A stretch of DNA of 64,000 nucleotides from Mixta hanseatica (GCF_023517775.1 NZ_CP082904.1:3968001-4032000), one strand, 5' to 3'. Shown: positions 45,398 through 55,798, numbered from the stretch's first letter. The notes: generated by a model not told the origin, from the letters alone. A program made the numbers and translations.

Positions 45398-46237
45398 ATG
45401 AAAACCGAAAACGATCTGGGCCCAAAAGAAGGCAATAACGGGTTCGCCCCGGCGGTATCGCCTACGGCCGACAGCACAATTATCACCCATAACGACGCCA
45501 TTCAGGGCGGCGAAACGACTATTAACACCCAGGGCGAAAATATGCCCGCCTGGTATGCGCGTCCCAAAGAAGCCAACGGCCCGCTGCCGGTGGTACTGGT
45601 GGTGCAGGAAATCTTTGGCGTTCATGAACATATCCGTGATATCTGCCGCCGCCTGGCGGCGGAAGGTTATCTGGCGGTGGCTCCGGAGCTCTATTTCCGT
45701 CAGGGCGATCCCAGCGACTATAGCGACATCAAGCAGCTGCTGGAAAACCTGGTCAGTAAAGTGCCTGATGCGCAGGTGTTGGCGGATCTCGATCATGTCG
45801 CCAACTGGGCGGCGAAACATGGCGGCGATATGCGCAATATGGCGATTACCGGCTTTTGCTGGGGCGGCCGTATTGTCTGGCTGTATGCGGCGCATAATCC
45901 GCAGCTGAAAGCGGGGGTCGCCTGGTATGGCCGTCTGGTTGGCGAAAAAACCATGAAACAACCGAAGCATCCAATCGATATTGCCGTTGATCTGAATGCG
46001 CCGGTACTGGGTCTGTACGGGGCGAAAGATGACGGTATCCCGCTGGAAAGCGTTGATTCGATGCGGCAGGCGCTGCATGCGGCTAACGCCACGGCGGAAA
46101 TTATCGTGTATCCGGAAGCGGGACATGCGTTTAACGCCGATTATCGTCCAGGCTATCACGAAGAGTCCGCCAAAGATGGCTGGCAACGGATGCTGGCCTG
46201 GTTCCATCAGTATGGCGTGAAGCCTGCCGGCGAATAA
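45398..46237 (+). CDS. dlhH: Dienelactone hydrolase family protein
   Basis: A 279-residue alpha/beta hydrolase, orthologous by position and sequence to E. coli YsgA/DlhH. The nucleophile Cys is in GFCWGGRI, with the Asp in YGAKDDGIP and the His in AGHAFNADY. The physiological substrate is unknown. It is divergent from udp and convergent with metE across a strong bidirectional terminator. Confidence 0.92.
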   Translation: MKTENDLGPKEGNNGFAPAVSPTADSTIITHNDAIQGGETTINTQGENMPAWYARPKEANGPLPVVLVVQEIFGVHEHIRDICRRLAAEGYLAVAPELYFRQGDPSDYSDIKQLLENLVSKVPDAQVLADLDHVANWAAKHGGDMRNMAITGFCWGGRIVWLYAAHNPQLKAGVAWYGRLVGEKTMKQPKHPIDIAVDLNAPVLGLYGAKDDGIPLESVDSMRQALHAANATAEIIVYPEAGHAFNADYRPGYHEESAKDGWQRMLAWFHQYGVKPAGE

Positions 46238-46265
46238 AAAAAGGGGCGCGCAGCGCCCCTTTCAT
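46236..46265. terminator. Bidirectional terminator between dlhH and metE
   Basis: AAGGGGCGC (46241-46249) pairs with GCGCCCCTT (46253-46261). The minus-strand side has seven Ts, so it is strongest for metE. Confidence 0.9.
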
Positions 46266-46280
46266 CAGGTTCAGGCGAAA

Positions 46281-48551
46281 TCAGAGGCTTTCCGCACGCA
46301 GTTTCTGTGCCGCCTGCACCATGTTCGCCAGCGCCAGGCGCGTTTCGGTCCAGCCGCGTGTTTTCAGGCCGCAGTCCGGGTTCACCCACAAACGCTCTAC
46401 CGGAATACGCTTCGCGGCTTTACGCAACAGCGCTTCCATCCATTCCACATCAGGCACGTTTGGCGAGTGAATGTCATACACGCCCGGGCCGATTTCATTT
46501 GGATATTCAAACTCCTCAAAAGATTCCAGCAGTTCCATATCGGAGCGTGACGTTTCGATGGTTATCACATCGGCATCCAGCGCGGCGATAGAATCCATGA
46601 TGTCGTTAAACTCGCAGTAACACATATGGGTATGGATCTGGGTATCGTCCCGCGCAATCGCGGCGTTAAGACGGAACGCATCCACCGCCCAGGTCAGATA
46701 GGCGGCCCAGTCCGATTTACGCAGCGGCAACCCTTCACGCAGTGCCGGCTCATCAATCTGGATGATGCCAATACCTGCTTTTTCCAGATCCTCCACTTCG
46801 TCACGCAGCGCCAGGGCGATCTGTTTGGCGATGGTTTCACGTGAAACATCTTCACGTGGGAAGGACCAGCAGAGAATCGTCACCGGGCCGGTCAGCATGC
46901 CTTTTACCGGCTTGCTGGTCAGCGACTGCGCATACTTCGCCCACTCAACGGTGATCGGTTGCGGGCGGCTGACATCGCCGATAATGACCGGCGGCTTCAC
47001 GCAGCGAGAACCGTAGCTCTGTACCCAGCCGTTTTGGGTAAAGACAAAGCCATCCAGATGCTCGCCGAAATATTCCACCATGTCGTTACGCTCGGCTTCG
47101 CCGTGCACCAGTACATCCAGGCCCAGACGCTCCTGCTCTGCGATGGCCTGCTTAATATGTTCAGCAATGCCGGTACGGTAGTGATTACCGTCGAGGCGGC
47201 CCTGTTTGAAATCAAGGCGCAGACCACGAATCTCGGTGGTTTGCGGGAAAGAGCCGATGGTGGTAGTTGGCCACGCCGGCAGCTGAAAACGCTGGCGCTG
47301 TGCTTTAGCGCGCTCGGCGTAGCTGCTTTTACGTTCGCTATCCTGCGCGTTAATCGCCGCCAGTCGCTGCGCTACCGCCGCGTTATGTACCCGGGAAGAG
47401 TTACGACGCGCGCGGATCGGGGCGCTCCAGGCCTCCAGCGAAGCAGCATCATTGTTGTTCAGCGCCTGAGCCAGCAGTGCCAGCTCACCGCATTTCTGTA
47501 GCGCAAAAGAGAACCAGCTTTTCACTTCCTCATCCAGGCGGGTTTCGCTATTGAGATCGATCGGGCTGTGCAGCAGCGAGCAGGAAGAGCCAATCCACAA
47601 CTGCTGACGTTGACTGACCAGTGGCTGCAGGCGTTCGAACCAGCTGCTCAGATCGGCGCGCCAGACGTTACGACCGTTAATCACGCCCACAGAAAGCAGC
47701 CATGAGGCTGGGATTTGCTGGTTCAGGCTGGCGATATCATCTTTGCCATGAACCAGATCAACATGCAGGCCCTGCACCGGCAGTTCACGAATGGTATTGA
47801 TGTTCTGACCAATGCTGTCAAAGTAGGTCGTTAACAGCAGCTTGCTGTGCCCTTGCAGCGCCTCGTAGGCCGGTTTAAACGCATCCAGCCACGCCTGCGG
47901 CAGCTCCAGCACCAGCGCCGGCTCATCAATCTGTACCCATTCGATGTCGCGCTTCGCCAGCTCAGCCAATACTTGCTGATACACCGGCAGGATATCGTTC
48001 AGCAACGTCAGGCGATCGAACTGCTCGCCTTTCACTTTACCCAGCCACAGGTAAGTGACTGGGCCCAGCAGAACCGGCTTCACTTTATGGCCCAGCGCCA
48101 GCGCCTCGTCCACTTCATCCAGCAGCTGCGTCCAGCTCAGGCGGAACTGCTGCCCTTTGCTGAATTCCGGCACCATGTAGTGATAATTGGTGTTAAACCA
48201 TTTGGTCATTTCAGCGGCGGCGGCAGGTTCGCCGGTCGGCGCGCGGCCACGGCCGATACGGAACAGCGTATCCAGATCCACTGAGCCGTCGCTATTCTGA
48301 TGGCGCGCCGGCACATTGCCCAGCAGCAGGCTGGTGGTCAGAACGTGATCGTACCAGGCGAAATCGCCTACCGGCACCCGATCCACGCCCGCTTCTTTTT
48401 GCTGCTGCCAGTGTCGGGCGCGCAGCTCGCGGCCTACTTCCAGCAGATCTTGCTGGCTGCTGTTGCCGGCCCAGTAGCTTTCCTGCGCTTTTTTCAGTTC
48501 ACGGCGCAGGCCGACACGAGGAAAGCCGAGCGTATGATTCAAAATGGTCAT
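46281..48551 (-). CDS. metE: Cobalamin-independent methionine synthase
   Basis: A 756-residue zinc enzyme that transfers the methyl group of 5-methyltetrahydropteroyltriglutamate to homocysteine. Two similar barrels are visible. The C-terminal one carries the zinc ligands in [13 protein letters not shown] (His and Cys, about 643-645) and [12 protein letters not shown] (Cys, about 728). It is divergent from its activator metR, with MetJ-type boxes in the 231-bp gap. Confidence 0.98.
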   Translation of the reverse strand: MTILNHTLGFPRVGLRRELKKAQESYWAGNSSQQDLLEVGRELRARHWQQQKEAGVDRVPVGDFAWYDHVLTTSLLLGNVPARHQNSDGSVDLDTLFRIGRGRAPTGEPAAAAEMTKWFNTNYHYMVPEFSKGQQFRLSWTQLLDEVDEALALGHKVKPVLLGPVTYLWLGKVKGEQFDRLTLLNDILPVYQQVLAELAKRDIEWVQIDEPALVLELPQAWLDAFKPAYEALQGHSKLLLTTYFDSIGQNINTIRELPVQGLHVDLVHGKDDIASLNQQIPASWLLSVGVINGRNVWRADLSSWFERLQPLVSQRQQLWIGSSCSLLHSPIDLNSETRLDEEVKSWFSFALQKCGELALLAQALNNNDAASLEAWSAPIRARRNSSRVHNAAVAQRLAAINAQDSERKSSYAERAKAQRQRFQLPAWPTTTIGSFPQTTEIRGLRLDFKQGRLDGNHYRTGIAEHIKQAIAEQERLGLDVLVHGEAERNDMVEYFGEHLDGFVFTQNGWVQSYGSRCVKPPVIIGDVSRPQPITVEWAKYAQSLTSKPVKGMLTGPVTILCWSFPREDVSRETIAKQIALALRDEVEDLEKAGIGIIQIDEPALREGLPLRKSDWAAYLTWAVDAFRLNAAIARDDTQIHTHMCYCEFNDIMDSIAALDADVITIETSRSDMELLESFEEFEYPNEIGPGVYDIHSPNVPDVEWMEALLRKAAKRIPVERLWVNPDCGLKTRGWTETRLALANMVQAAQKLRAESL

Positions 48552-48686
48552 GCTGTTTCTCCATTAAAGCTTAATGAGTGGCGGTATCGGCACAGTCAGT
48601 TTAGGTACGACCAGCGCAACAACCGGGGCGCGGTGCCGTTTCTCGGGTTATAAACCCTGCCCGAACGTAAAATGACGGGCCGATCG

Positions 48687-48710
48687 GGATGTTTAGCCGT
48701 CCAGATGTTT
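48687..48710. promoter_or_regulatory. Tandem met boxes (MetJ operator)
   Basis: Three adjacent 8-mers, GGATGTTT, AGCCGTCC and AGATGTTT, match the MetJ consensus AGACGTCT at 5, 6 and 6 positions of 8. Abutting 8-bp boxes are how MetJ dimers bind. They lie between metE and metR, just upstream of a TATAAT (48718-48723) reading towards metR, so MetJ would block metR expression. I did not find a clear MetR site. Confidence 0.7.
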
Positions 48711-48782
48711 ACACCGCTATAATCTGCAGGTACTGTATATTCCTCAAGCGCAAATTGTTCATTGTCGTTATGAAGGACTCTC

Positions 48783-49706
48783 ATGATCGAAATCAGGCAC
48801 CTGCGAACGCTGCAGGCTCTCAGGAATAGCGGCTCTCTGGCCGCGGCGGCGGCGCAGCTTCATCAGACGCAGTCGGCGTTATCTCATCAATTCAGCGATC
48901 TGGAGCAGCGCCTCGGTTTCCGCCTGTTTGTGCGAAAAAGTCAGCCGCTGCGCTTTACGCCGCAGGGTGAGATTCTGTTGCAGCTGGCGGAACAGGTGCT
49001 GCCGCAGATCCAGCAGGCGCTGCAGGCCTGCCATGAGCCGCATCAGGCCACGTTGCGTATCGCCATTGAATGCCACAGCTGTATTCAGTGGCTGACGCCG
49101 GCGCTGGATACCTTCCGGCAGAGCTGGCCGCAGGTGATAATGGACTTTAAATCGGGCGTTACCTTTGATCCGCAGCCTGCCCTGCAGCAGGGCGAACTGG
49201 ACGTGGTACTGACGTCAGATATCCTGCCGCGCAGCGGGCTACACTATTCGCCCATGTTTGATTTTGAGGTTCGTCTGGTACTGGCGCCGGATCATCCGCT
49301 GGCGAAGGTCACCACTATTACGCCGGAAGATTTAGCCCATGAAGTGTTGATGATTTATCCGGTACAGCGTCAGCGGCTGGATATCTGGCGTCATTTTTTA
49401 CAGCCTGCAGGCGTTAGCCCAGCGCTGAAAAGCGTGGATAACACGCTGCTGCTGGTACAGATGGTGGCGGCGCATATGGGCATTGCCGCCCTGCCGCACT
49501 GGGTGGTGGAAAATTTTGAACGTCAGGGATTAATTACCACGAAAACGCTGGGCGCCGGTTTATGGAGCCGCCTCTACGCAGCGGTCAGGGATGGTGAACA
49601 GCGGCAGCCGGTAATTGACGGCTTTATTCGCTCAGCGCGTCAGCACGCCTGCCAGCATCTGCCGTTTGTGCGGGATGCCTCGCGCAACGCGTTGCCAACA
49701 GGATAA
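48783..49706 (+). CDS. metR: LysR-family activator of methionine biosynthesis
   Basis: A 307-residue LysR protein. The helix-turn-helix is at about 18-38 ([20 protein letters not shown]), followed by a homocysteine-responsive effector domain ([35 protein letters not shown]). It activates metE and related genes. It is about 10 residues shorter at the C-terminus than the E. coli protein. A small stem GGCGGG/CCCGCC (49718-49741) follows. Confidence 0.97.
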   Translation: MIEIRHLRTLQALRNSGSLAAAAAQLHQTQSALSHQFSDLEQRLGFRLFVRKSQPLRFTPQGEILLQLAEQVLPQIQQALQACHEPHQATLRIAIECHSCIQWLTPALDTFRQSWPQVIMDFKSGVTFDPQPALQQGELDVVLTSDILPRSGLHYSPMFDFEVRLVLAPDHPLAKVTTITPEDLAHEVLMIYPVQRQRLDIWRHFLQPAGVSPALKSVDNTLLLVQMVAAHMGIAALPHWVVENFERQGLITTKTLGAGLWSRLYAAVRDGEQRQPVIDGFIRSARQHACQHLPFVRDASRNALPTG

Positions 49707-49801
49707 ATTTTCATTCCGGCGGGTCGTTTATTTTGCCCGCCTTCCCTGAATATTGTGTCATTTTTAGGCGGCAGATTAATTAAAAACTGACGCTTAGTGA
49801 A

Positions 49802-49830
49802 TTGACCCTCCCTCCTCAGAAGCATAATTT
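49802..49830 (+). promoter_or_regulatory. Probable promoter of the microcin-like gene
   Basis: TTGACC (49802-49807) is followed after 17 bp by TAATTT (49825-49830); the overlapping CATAAT (49823-49828) would have 15-bp spacing. It lies 58 bp upstream of the small gene at 49888. No Fur-type box is evident. Confidence 0.45.
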
Positions 49831-49887
49831 TCCCCCGGGGAGAAGCCAATTCCCCTATACGGAAATAGCAACCAAGAGGGATTTATA

Positions 49888-50136
49888 ATGAGAGAATTAT
49901 CAATCACAGAAGTGCAGGCCGTCAGCGGCGCGGGCCGGGTGCAGGATAAGTTAACCGAGGCTTATGGCTGGTTCTTTTCGCATGCGGCTAATACGCTGAA
50001 CAACCTGTTTGATCTGGGTTATGACAAGGAAGCTGCTCAGAAAAAAGGCGAGGAATTTGGTAGCCAACTGGGTAAAGCCATTGAGGTTAAATTCGCTAAC
50101 TTCCTTGAACGCATCCAGAATTACGTTACGGGTTGA
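49888..50136 (+). CDS. Small peptide with class II microcin-type double-glycine leader
   Basis: An 82-residue protein with ribosome site AGAGGG. The N-terminus MRELSITEVQAVSGAG closely resembles the 15-residue leaders of enterobacterial class II microcins (microcin V MRTLTLNELDSVSGG; microcin L MREITLNEMNNVSGAG). Cleavage after GA at residue 15 would release a 67-residue cysteine-free peptide. The mature part is about neutral, looks amphipathic (AYGWFFSHAANTLNNLFDLG) and has two consecutive GxxxG motifs (GEEFGSQLG). No immunity gene, peptidase-containing ABC exporter or accessory protein lies beside it. I do not recognise the mature sequence. Confidence 0.75.
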   Translation: MRELSITEVQAVSGAGRVQDKLTEAYGWFFSHAANTLNNLFDLGYDKEAAQKKGEEFGSQLGKAIEVKFANFLERIQNYVTG

Positions 50137-50143
50137 TAAAAAG

Positions 50144-50173
50144 AATACCGGCGTGAAAGCGCACGCCGGTATT
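50144..50173. terminator. Bidirectional terminator after the microcin-like gene and yigM
   Basis: A perfect 12-bp stem (50144-50155 with 50162-50173, containing ACCGGCGTG/CACGCCGGT) with a 6-base loop. The minus-strand side is followed by CTTTTTATC, so it ends yigM. The plus side is less T-rich but isolates the small gene. Confidence 0.85.
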
Positions 50174-50179
50174 GTTAAA

Positions 50180-51034
50180 TTAGCGCACCCAGCGCCGATG
50201 AATCCACAAAGAGGCGACAATTAATCCGCCGCCGATAATAAAGGGCGGCCAGTCTGGCTGCTCCTGCCAGATAGCCAGGTTAACCAATAGCCCCGCCGGA
50301 ACATGCATATTATTCATAATGCCCAGCGTGCCGGCATCGACCTGCGTCGCGCCGTAATTCCACATAAAATAACCCAGCCCGGATGCAGCGATACCCAGCC
50401 AGATCAGAATGCCCCACTGCAGATGCGTGGTAGGTAATTTTTGCGGATTGCCCCAGAGAAACCATGCAATTATCGCTATCAGCACGGCGCCCATATAGAA
50501 CCAGGAGAAAGCGGTATGCTGCGGCATCGGGCGCGTTTCCTGCAGGCGCTTATAGCCCACCATCCCGATGGCAAAACAGATATTCGCCAGCTGTACCAGA
50601 ATCAATCCCGTCCAGAAATGATCGCTCAGTTGGTCATAGCGGATGATTGCGGCGCCCAGCACCGCTAACAGCGCGCTAAACAGGTAGCCCATACGCACGC
50701 CTCGTCCGCTGAGCAGATCGTAGATCAAGGTGACATAGAGCGGTGTCATGACGGTGAACAGCAGGAATTCCGGCACGGTCAAATAGAGATAAGCTTCAAA
50801 GCTCAACAGATACATGACGCCCAGTTGCATCATGCCGACCAGCATATAAAGCAGCAGCGTGGAAGCACGGTAACCGCGCCAGCGCAGGAAAGGCAGAAAT
50901 ACCAGCGCCGCCAGCACCAGACGTACCAGCACGGAAAATACGCTGTCTACCTGCCCCGCCAGATAAACCCCAATCAGGCTGAACGAAAAGGCCCACAGAA
51001 TGGTGGTGATTATGAGTAACGCCACATTACGCAT
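50180..51034 (-). CDS. yigM: EamA/DMT-family transporter YigM (biotin transporter in E. coli)
   Basis: A 284-residue inner-membrane protein with ten hydrophobic helices in two EamA repeats. Position next to metR identifies it as the E. coli YigM orthologue, which has been reported to take up biotin. Biotin specificity here is inferred from orthology. It is separated from metR by the small microcin-like gene. Confidence 0.85.
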   Translation of the reverse strand: MRNVALLIITTILWAFSFSLIGVYLAGQVDSVFSVLVRLVLAALVFLPFLRWRGYRASTLLLYMLVGMMQLGVMYLLSFEAYLYLTVPEFLLFTVMTPLYVTLIYDLLSGRGVRMGYLFSALLAVLGAAIIRYDQLSDHFWTGLILVQLANICFAIGMVGYKRLQETRPMPQHTAFSWFYMGAVLIAIIAWFLWGNPQKLPTTHLQWGILIWLGIAASGLGYFMWNYGATQVDAGTLGIMNNMHVPAGLLVNLAIWQEQPDWPPFIIGGGLIVASLWIHRRWVR

Positions 51035-51240
51035 CCAATAGTTAAACAGAGCGCTATTGTAACGGAATGCGCCCGCCTGGTAGCGACTATCTGGTTGACA
51101 TCTGGTGGATTTGTCAGCACCTTGTCGTTTCCGTGTTACAGGATGCGCGAAAGCGAAAAGCCGTCCCGATCAATTTAATGGCGTTTTTTAACCATCCGGC
51201 GCGGGTAAAAACACGGTTTTGTGACGAGCTTTGCAACGCT

Positions 51241-51258
51241 TTGTCATAAAACTGTAAC
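51241..51258 (+). promoter_or_regulatory. Candidate PhoB (Pho) box upstream of glpT
   Basis: TTGTCAT (51241-51247), a 4-bp A tract and CTGTAAC (51252-51258) form two 7-mers with 11-bp periodicity, matching the Pho box (CTGTCAT-N4-CTGTMAC) with about two mismatches. A weaker CRP-like half site, TGTGACGAGCTTTGCA, lies at 51220-51235. The rest of the 360-bp gap to glpT (51035-51394) shows no clear GlpR operator to my eye. Confidence 0.55.
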
Positions 51259-51394
51259 ATTTGCGCTCTGCTTCACAGACCCTCTTTGCACCAGCCCCTA
51301 TTCTTTGCGCGAAATGGAACATCCGTTAGTCAAAAATCGCTTTTCGCTCATTCTGTGGGCGCTTTAAACCATTTTGTGTCTCTGGAGACCTTTT

Positions 51395-52750
51395 ATGCTT
51401 AGCATTTTTAAGCCAGCACCTCACCAAGCTCCTGTCGCTGCGGATCGCACCGATCCGCTTTATCGCCGTCTGCGCTGGCAGATTTTTATCGGCATCTTTT
51501 TTGGTTATGCCGCTTATTACCTGGTGCGTAAGAACTTTGCGCTGGCGATGCCTTATCTGGTGGAACAGGGATTTTCACGCGGCGATCTCGGCTTTGCCCT
51601 GTCCGGTATTTCTATCGCCTATGGCTTTTCAAAATTTATTATGGGCTCGATATCCGATCGCTCCAATCCACGCTTTTTCCTGCCTGCCGGGCTGATTTTA
51701 GCCGCGCTGGTGATGTTGGTTATGGGGTTCGTTCCCTGGGCGACCTCCAGCATTCTGGTGATGTTCGCGCTGCTGTTTCTCTGCGGCTGGTTTCAGGGCA
51801 TGGGCTGGCCGCCGTGCGGACGGACAATGGTGCACTGGTGGTCGCAAAAAGAGCGCGGCGGCATCGTTTCCGTCTGGAACTGCGCGCATAACGTTGGCGG
51901 CGGCATCCCTCCTCTGCTGTTTTTGCTGGGTATGGCATGGTTTAACAACTGGAAAGCGGCGCTTTATATGCCCGCCTTTGCCGCCATCATTGTTGCGCTG
52001 ATCGCGTTTGCTCTGATGCGCGACACGCCGCAGTCGTGTGGTTTGCCACCGATTGAAGCGTACAAAAATGATTATCCGCCTGACTACAGCGAACAGCACG
52101 AACAGGAGCTAACAGCCAAACAGATATTTATGCAGTACATTCTGCCGAACAAACTGCTGTGGTATATCGCACTGGCCAACGTTTTTGTTTACCTGCTGCG
52201 CTACGGCATTCTCGACTGGTCACCGACTTATCTGAAAGAGGTGAAGCACTTCGCGCTGGATAAATCGTCCTGGACCTACTTTCTGTATGAATATGCCGGT
52301 ATCCCCGGCACCCTGCTGTGCGGCTGGATGTCGGATAAAGTGTTTAAAGGCAACCGCGGCGCAACCGGCGTATTCTTTATGGTGCTGGTGACCATCGCCA
52401 CGGTGGTTTACTGGCTTAACCCGGTCGGCAATCCCGGTATTGATATGGCCTGTATGATCGTCATCGGCTTTTTGATCTATGGTCCGGTGATGCTGATTGG
52501 GCTACACGCGCTGGAGCTGGCGCCGAAGAAAGCCGCCGGCACCGCAGCGGGTTTTACCGGCCTGTTTGGTTATCTTGGCGGTTCGGTCGCGGCCAGCGCT
52601 ATCGTTGGCTATACCGTTGACTTTTTCGGTTGGGACGGCGGCTTCCTGATTATGATCGGCGGCTGTGTGCTGGCGGTAATCCTGCTGCTGCTCACCATGT
52701 TCAGTGAAAACAAGCACAAGCAACAGCTGCAACAAGAGGGCAACCGATGA
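51395..52750 (+). CDS. glpT: Glycerol-3-phosphate:phosphate antiporter
   Basis: A 451-residue MFS antiporter (E. coli 452) with twelve helices, beginning [13 protein letters not shown]. It shows the organophosphate:Pi signature [20 protein letters not shown] (about 132-151). It imports glycerol-3-phosphate, and also fosfomycin, in exchange for phosphate. The start was chosen behind GGAGA (51382-51386). glpQ overlaps its stop codon by 4 bp. E. coli has glpTQ elsewhere, next to glpABC. Confidence 0.97.
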   Translation: MLSIFKPAPHQAPVAADRTDPLYRRLRWQIFIGIFFGYAAYYLVRKNFALAMPYLVEQGFSRGDLGFALSGISIAYGFSKFIMGSISDRSNPRFFLPAGLILAALVMLVMGFVPWATSSILVMFALLFLCGWFQGMGWPPCGRTMVHWWSQKERGGIVSVWNCAHNVGGGIPPLLFLLGMAWFNNWKAALYMPAFAAIIVALIAFALMRDTPQSCGLPPIEAYKNDYPPDYSEQHEQELTAKQIFMQYILPNKLLWYIALANVFVYLLRYGILDWSPTYLKEVKHFALDKSSWTYFLYEYAGIPGTLLCGWMSDKVFKGNRGATGVFFMVLVTIATVVYWLNPVGNPGIDMACMIVIGFLIYGPVMLIGLHALELAPKKAAGTAAGFTGLFGYLGGSVAASAIVGYTVDFFGWDGGFLIMIGGCVLAVILLLLTMFSENKHKQQLQQEGNR

Positions 52751-53799
52751 AAATAAAACTGTTGCTGGCAGCGCTGATGCTGACCGGGGCCTGCGGCGCT
52801 GGCGCGCAAAACCATGACAAGCTGGTTATCGCGCATCGCGGCGCCAGCGGCTACCTTCCTGAACATACGCTGCCCGCCAAGGCGATGGCTTATGCGCAGG
52901 GCGCGGATTTTCTTGAGCAGGATCTGGTGCTCACCAAAGACGATCGGCTGGTGGTACTGCACGATCACTATCTCGATCGCGTGACCGATGTCGCCGATCG
53001 TTTCCCGCAGCGCGCGCGTAAAGATGGCCGCTTCTACGCGATCGATTTCACGCTGGCGGAGATTCGCAGCCTGAATTTTACCGAAGGCTTTACGCTAAAA
53101 GGTGGCAAAAAGGTGCAAACCTGGCCGAACCGTTTTCCCGGCGGGAAATCCACCTTCCGCATTCATACTTTTGAAGAGGAAATCGAGTTTATTCAGGGCC
53201 TGAACCAGTCGACCGGTAAAAATATTGGCATTTACACTGAGATCAAAGCGCCCTGGTTTCATCATCAGGAAGGCAAAGATATCGCCACGCAGGTTTTGCA
53301 GGTGCTAAAGCAGTATGGTTACCGCAGTAAACAGGACAATGTCTGGCTGCAGTGTTTCGATTTTAATGAGTTAAAGCGCATTAAGAATGAGCTGGAGCCG
53401 AAAATGGAGATGGATCTGCGGCTGGTGCAGCTGATTACCGAAACCGATTCGCATGAGACAGAAGCGTTACAACAGGGAAAATGGGTCAACTACAGCTACG
53501 ACTGGATGTTTAAGCCAGGCGCGATGAAAGAGCTGGCGAAGTATGTTGATGGCATCGGCCCGGATTACCATGAATTGTTCAGCGCCGATTCCAAACCGGG
53601 CGATATTCGTTTGACGCCGTTAGCGCAAGAGGCGCACGCCAGCCATTTGCAAATTCATCCTTACACGGTACGGGCCGATCAATTGCCGCCTTACGCAACG
53701 GATGTTAATCAGCTGTTCGACGCGTTGTATAACCAGGCGCAGGTTGACGGACTGTTTACCGATTTCCCGGATAAAGCCGTGCGGTTTTTAAATCGTTAA
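52747..53799 (+). CDS. glpQ: Periplasmic glycerophosphodiester phosphodiesterase
   Basis: A 350-residue GDPD enzyme with an N-terminal signal peptide (about 1-20, cleavage likely after GAGA). It has the catalytic [20 protein letters not shown] (about 30-49), [21 protein letters not shown] and [14 protein letters not shown]. It hydrolyses glycerophosphodiesters to glycerol-3-phosphate, which GlpT then imports. A Cys near the cleavage region lacks a canonical lipobox, so I treat it as soluble periplasmic. Confidence 0.97.
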   Translation: MKIKLLLAALMLTGACGAGAQNHDKLVIAHRGASGYLPEHTLPAKAMAYAQGADFLEQDLVLTKDDRLVVLHDHYLDRVTDVADRFPQRARKDGRFYAIDFTLAEIRSLNFTEGFTLKGGKKVQTWPNRFPGGKSTFRIHTFEEEIEFIQGLNQSTGKNIGIYTEIKAPWFHHQEGKDIATQVLQVLKQYGYRSKQDNVWLQCFDFNELKRIKNELEPKMEMDLRLVQLITETDSHETEALQQGKWVNYSYDWMFKPGAMKELAKYVDGIGPDYHELFSADSKPGDIRLTPLAQEAHASHLQIHPYTVRADQLPPYATDVNQLFDALYNQAQVDGLFTDFPDKAVRFLNR

Positions 53800-53800
53800 T

Positions 53801-53836
53801 AAAAAAGCCAGGGCGTGAGAAAACGCTCTGGCTTTA
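53801..53836. terminator. Terminator after glpTQ (convergent with yigL)
   Basis: A long stem, AAAGCCAGGGCGT with ACGCTCTGGCTTT, around GAGAAA is flanked by A- and T-runs on both sides and so can act in both directions. Confidence 0.88.
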
Positions 53837-53856
53837 CTGTCGGTACGTTATGGCGT

Positions 53857-54657
53857 TCAGCTCAGGAAGAGTTCGCGCAGCTTACGCGGCACCGCGTCTT
53901 CCGCATTGGTGCCTATCACTTCCATTTCCGGCAGCAGATCTTTCAGACGCTGATGCGCATTACGCATAATGTAGCCTTTCTGCGCCATGATCAGCATCTC
54001 TTTATCGTTCATCCCGTCGCCGAAGGAGATACAGGATGCCAGCGAGTAACCCAGCAGTTTAGAAACTTCTTCCAGCGCGTGGCCTTTTGACACGCCGCCT
54101 GCCATTACCTCCAGGCAGGTCGGGAAAGAGAAGCTGACGTTGACCCGATCGCCCCAGCGCGCCAGGATGGCTTCTTCTAACGGCACCAACTTTTCCGCGT
54201 CGTCACAGATAAAAAAGACTTTGCTGATGCCGTCGGTTGGTAGCAGGCCGGGCTCATAGACCTGGTAGGTAAAGATGGATTCGCGGAAGTAGCGCTCTTC
54301 TTCCGGACGATGGCGGTTAAGGAACCATTCATCATCACGGTAGACGTTAGTGAGAATGTCGGGATCGTCATACTTAAGCGCATAGAGCTCGCGCGCGATA
54401 TCTTCATCAAGGTTATGGCTGAAAATCAGTTCACCGGCGGTATTGTGTACACGCGCGCCGTTGGAGGTGATCATATAGGCTTCGATTTCCAGGTTATCAC
54501 GCATTTGTGATACATCAACATGATGACGACCCGTGGCGAAAACAAAATGTACGCCGCGCGCGGTTAGCAGGCGGAGCGTCTCTTTTGTGTAAGGCGTTAA
54601 GCGATGATCGGGAGAAAGCAGGGTGCCATCCAGATCGGAAGCGACTACGTGGTACAT
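53857..54657 (-). CDS. yigL: HAD-family sugar/pyridoxal phosphatase YigL
   Basis: A 266-residue Cof-type haloacid dehalogenase phosphatase. Motif I is DLDGTLLSPD (about 8-17), motif II STSNG-like ITSNGAR, and motif III-IV SKGHALEEVSKLLG...FGDGMNDKEML (about 195-230). The E. coli orthologue dephosphorylates pyridoxal phosphate and sugar phosphates. It is followed upstream by pldB, as in E. coli. Confidence 0.93.
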   Translation of the reverse strand: MYHVVASDLDGTLLSPDHRLTPYTKETLRLLTARGVHFVFATGRHHVDVSQMRDNLEIEAYMITSNGARVHNTAGELIFSHNLDEDIARELYALKYDDPDILTNVYRDDEWFLNRHRPEEERYFRESIFTYQVYEPGLLPTDGISKVFFICDDAEKLVPLEEAILARWGDRVNVSFSFPTCLEVMAGGVSKGHALEEVSKLLGYSLASCISFGDGMNDKEMLIMAQKGYIMRNAHQRLKDLLPEMEVIGTNAEDAVPRKLRELFLS

Positions 54658-54705
54658 GAAAACCTCTGGTTTCGAAGAGAGTGATAAGGTTCTGAGTAGT
54701 GCAAT

Positions 54706-55698
54706 TTATTCATGCCGGGCGAAAAAATCGACGATGGCATGTAAAGCCTCGGCGCGCATATCGTCTTTTTCAAACAGGATCTCATGACGCGCGCCTTTAA
54801 TAACATAGGGTTTGCCGCCTTCGCAGGGGCGACCGGCGGCCTGCATCACCGCACAGAACAGATCCTGCGAACGGTTATCCACCACTTTTTCGTCCCCGGC
54901 CTGTAGCAGCAGCAGCGGCGTGCTGATGGCCGCCGCCTTGCTAAGAATATTTTGCCCCGCCTGAATACCTTCGCGCACCCAATGGTAAGTTGGCCCGCCG
55001 ACCCGAATCGCGGGATCGTCCGCATAGAAGCGCAGGCTACGCTTGTAGCGTTCGCGGCTGTGCGTTAGCACATTCAGGCTAAAAGGGCGCACCCGCCATT
55101 TACCGGTTCCCAGCGCATAGCCATCGCGCATGGCCGGGCGCTTTTCCGTCCAGTCAAGAATGCGGTGCGCCATCCAGGCAGGCATCGGCAGATAGATGCC
55201 GAACATCGGTGAAGCCAGTACCGCGGCGCTAAAGGCAGCAGGATTGCGCGCCAGCAGCAGCGTCAGGATTGCGCCGCCCATGGAGTGCGCCAGCGCATAG
55301 CGCTGCCGATAGTGTCCGGCGATTAATTCTTTCAGGTAGAGCGTTTCTAAATCATCGACATAATGATCGAAGTGAACAACATGACCACGGTGCGCATCTT
55401 TCAGCAGCCGCCCCGATCGCCCTTGCCCCCGATGATCGACAATGATGACATCATAGCCGCAGTGCCAGAGATCGTAAGCCAGCTCCGGATATTTGACGTA
55501 GCTTTCAATGCGCCCCGGCACGATCAGTATCACTTTATCGTGTTGCGGCGAGGTGAAGCGCACATAGCGAATCGGCACATTTTCCACACCGATAAATTCG
55601 CACTCTTCACGCTGACGCCAGAAATCAAGCAGCGGTCCGGTGGCAAACGCTGCAAACGCCTGCTCGCGTGTTGGCCAGTGTTTTTTATGACTGGTCAT
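54706..55698 (-). CDS. pldB: Lysophospholipase L2
   Basis: A 330-residue alpha/beta hydrolase. The nucleophile elbow is ALAHSMGGAILTLL, the acid is near QAGDEKVVDN and the His in GARHEILFEKDD. It degrades lysophospholipids at the inner membrane. The start giving MTSHKKHWPTREQAF matches the family; the longer frame would overlap the divergent rhtB promoter. It is divergent from rhtB over 100 bp. Confidence 0.95.
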   Translation of the reverse strand: MTSHKKHWPTREQAFAAFATGPLLDFWRQREECEFIGVENVPIRYVRFTSPQHDKVILIVPGRIESYVKYPELAYDLWHCGYDVIIVDHRGQGRSGRLLKDAHRGHVVHFDHYVDDLETLYLKELIAGHYRQRYALAHSMGGAILTLLLARNPAAFSAAVLASPMFGIYLPMPAWMAHRILDWTEKRPAMRDGYALGTGKWRVRPFSLNVLTHSRERYKRSLRFYADDPAIRVGGPTYHWVREGIQAGQNILSKAAAISTPLLLLQAGDEKVVDNRSQDLFCAVMQAAGRPCEGGKPYVIKGARHEILFEKDDMRAEALHAIVDFFARHE

Positions 55699-55798
55699 AG
55701 CTCGACTCCCTTGAAGCTTCCGGCCTGTTGCCGCCGTAGCGCAACCGCTGGCAATGGCGTATTGTGGCACAATTCTGCGCAATCAGGGAGCCTTACCC

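Noticed and set aside
49951..50220. 89-codon minus-strand frame opposite the microcin-like gene, as a possible immunity protein
   Set aside because: It overlaps the precursor gene in antisense, has no convincing ribosome site and runs through the bidirectional terminator.
51067..51249. 60-codon frame in the yigM-glpT gap
   Set aside because: It has no ribosome site, no family resemblance, and it runs through the candidate Pho box; the region is better explained as promoter DNA.
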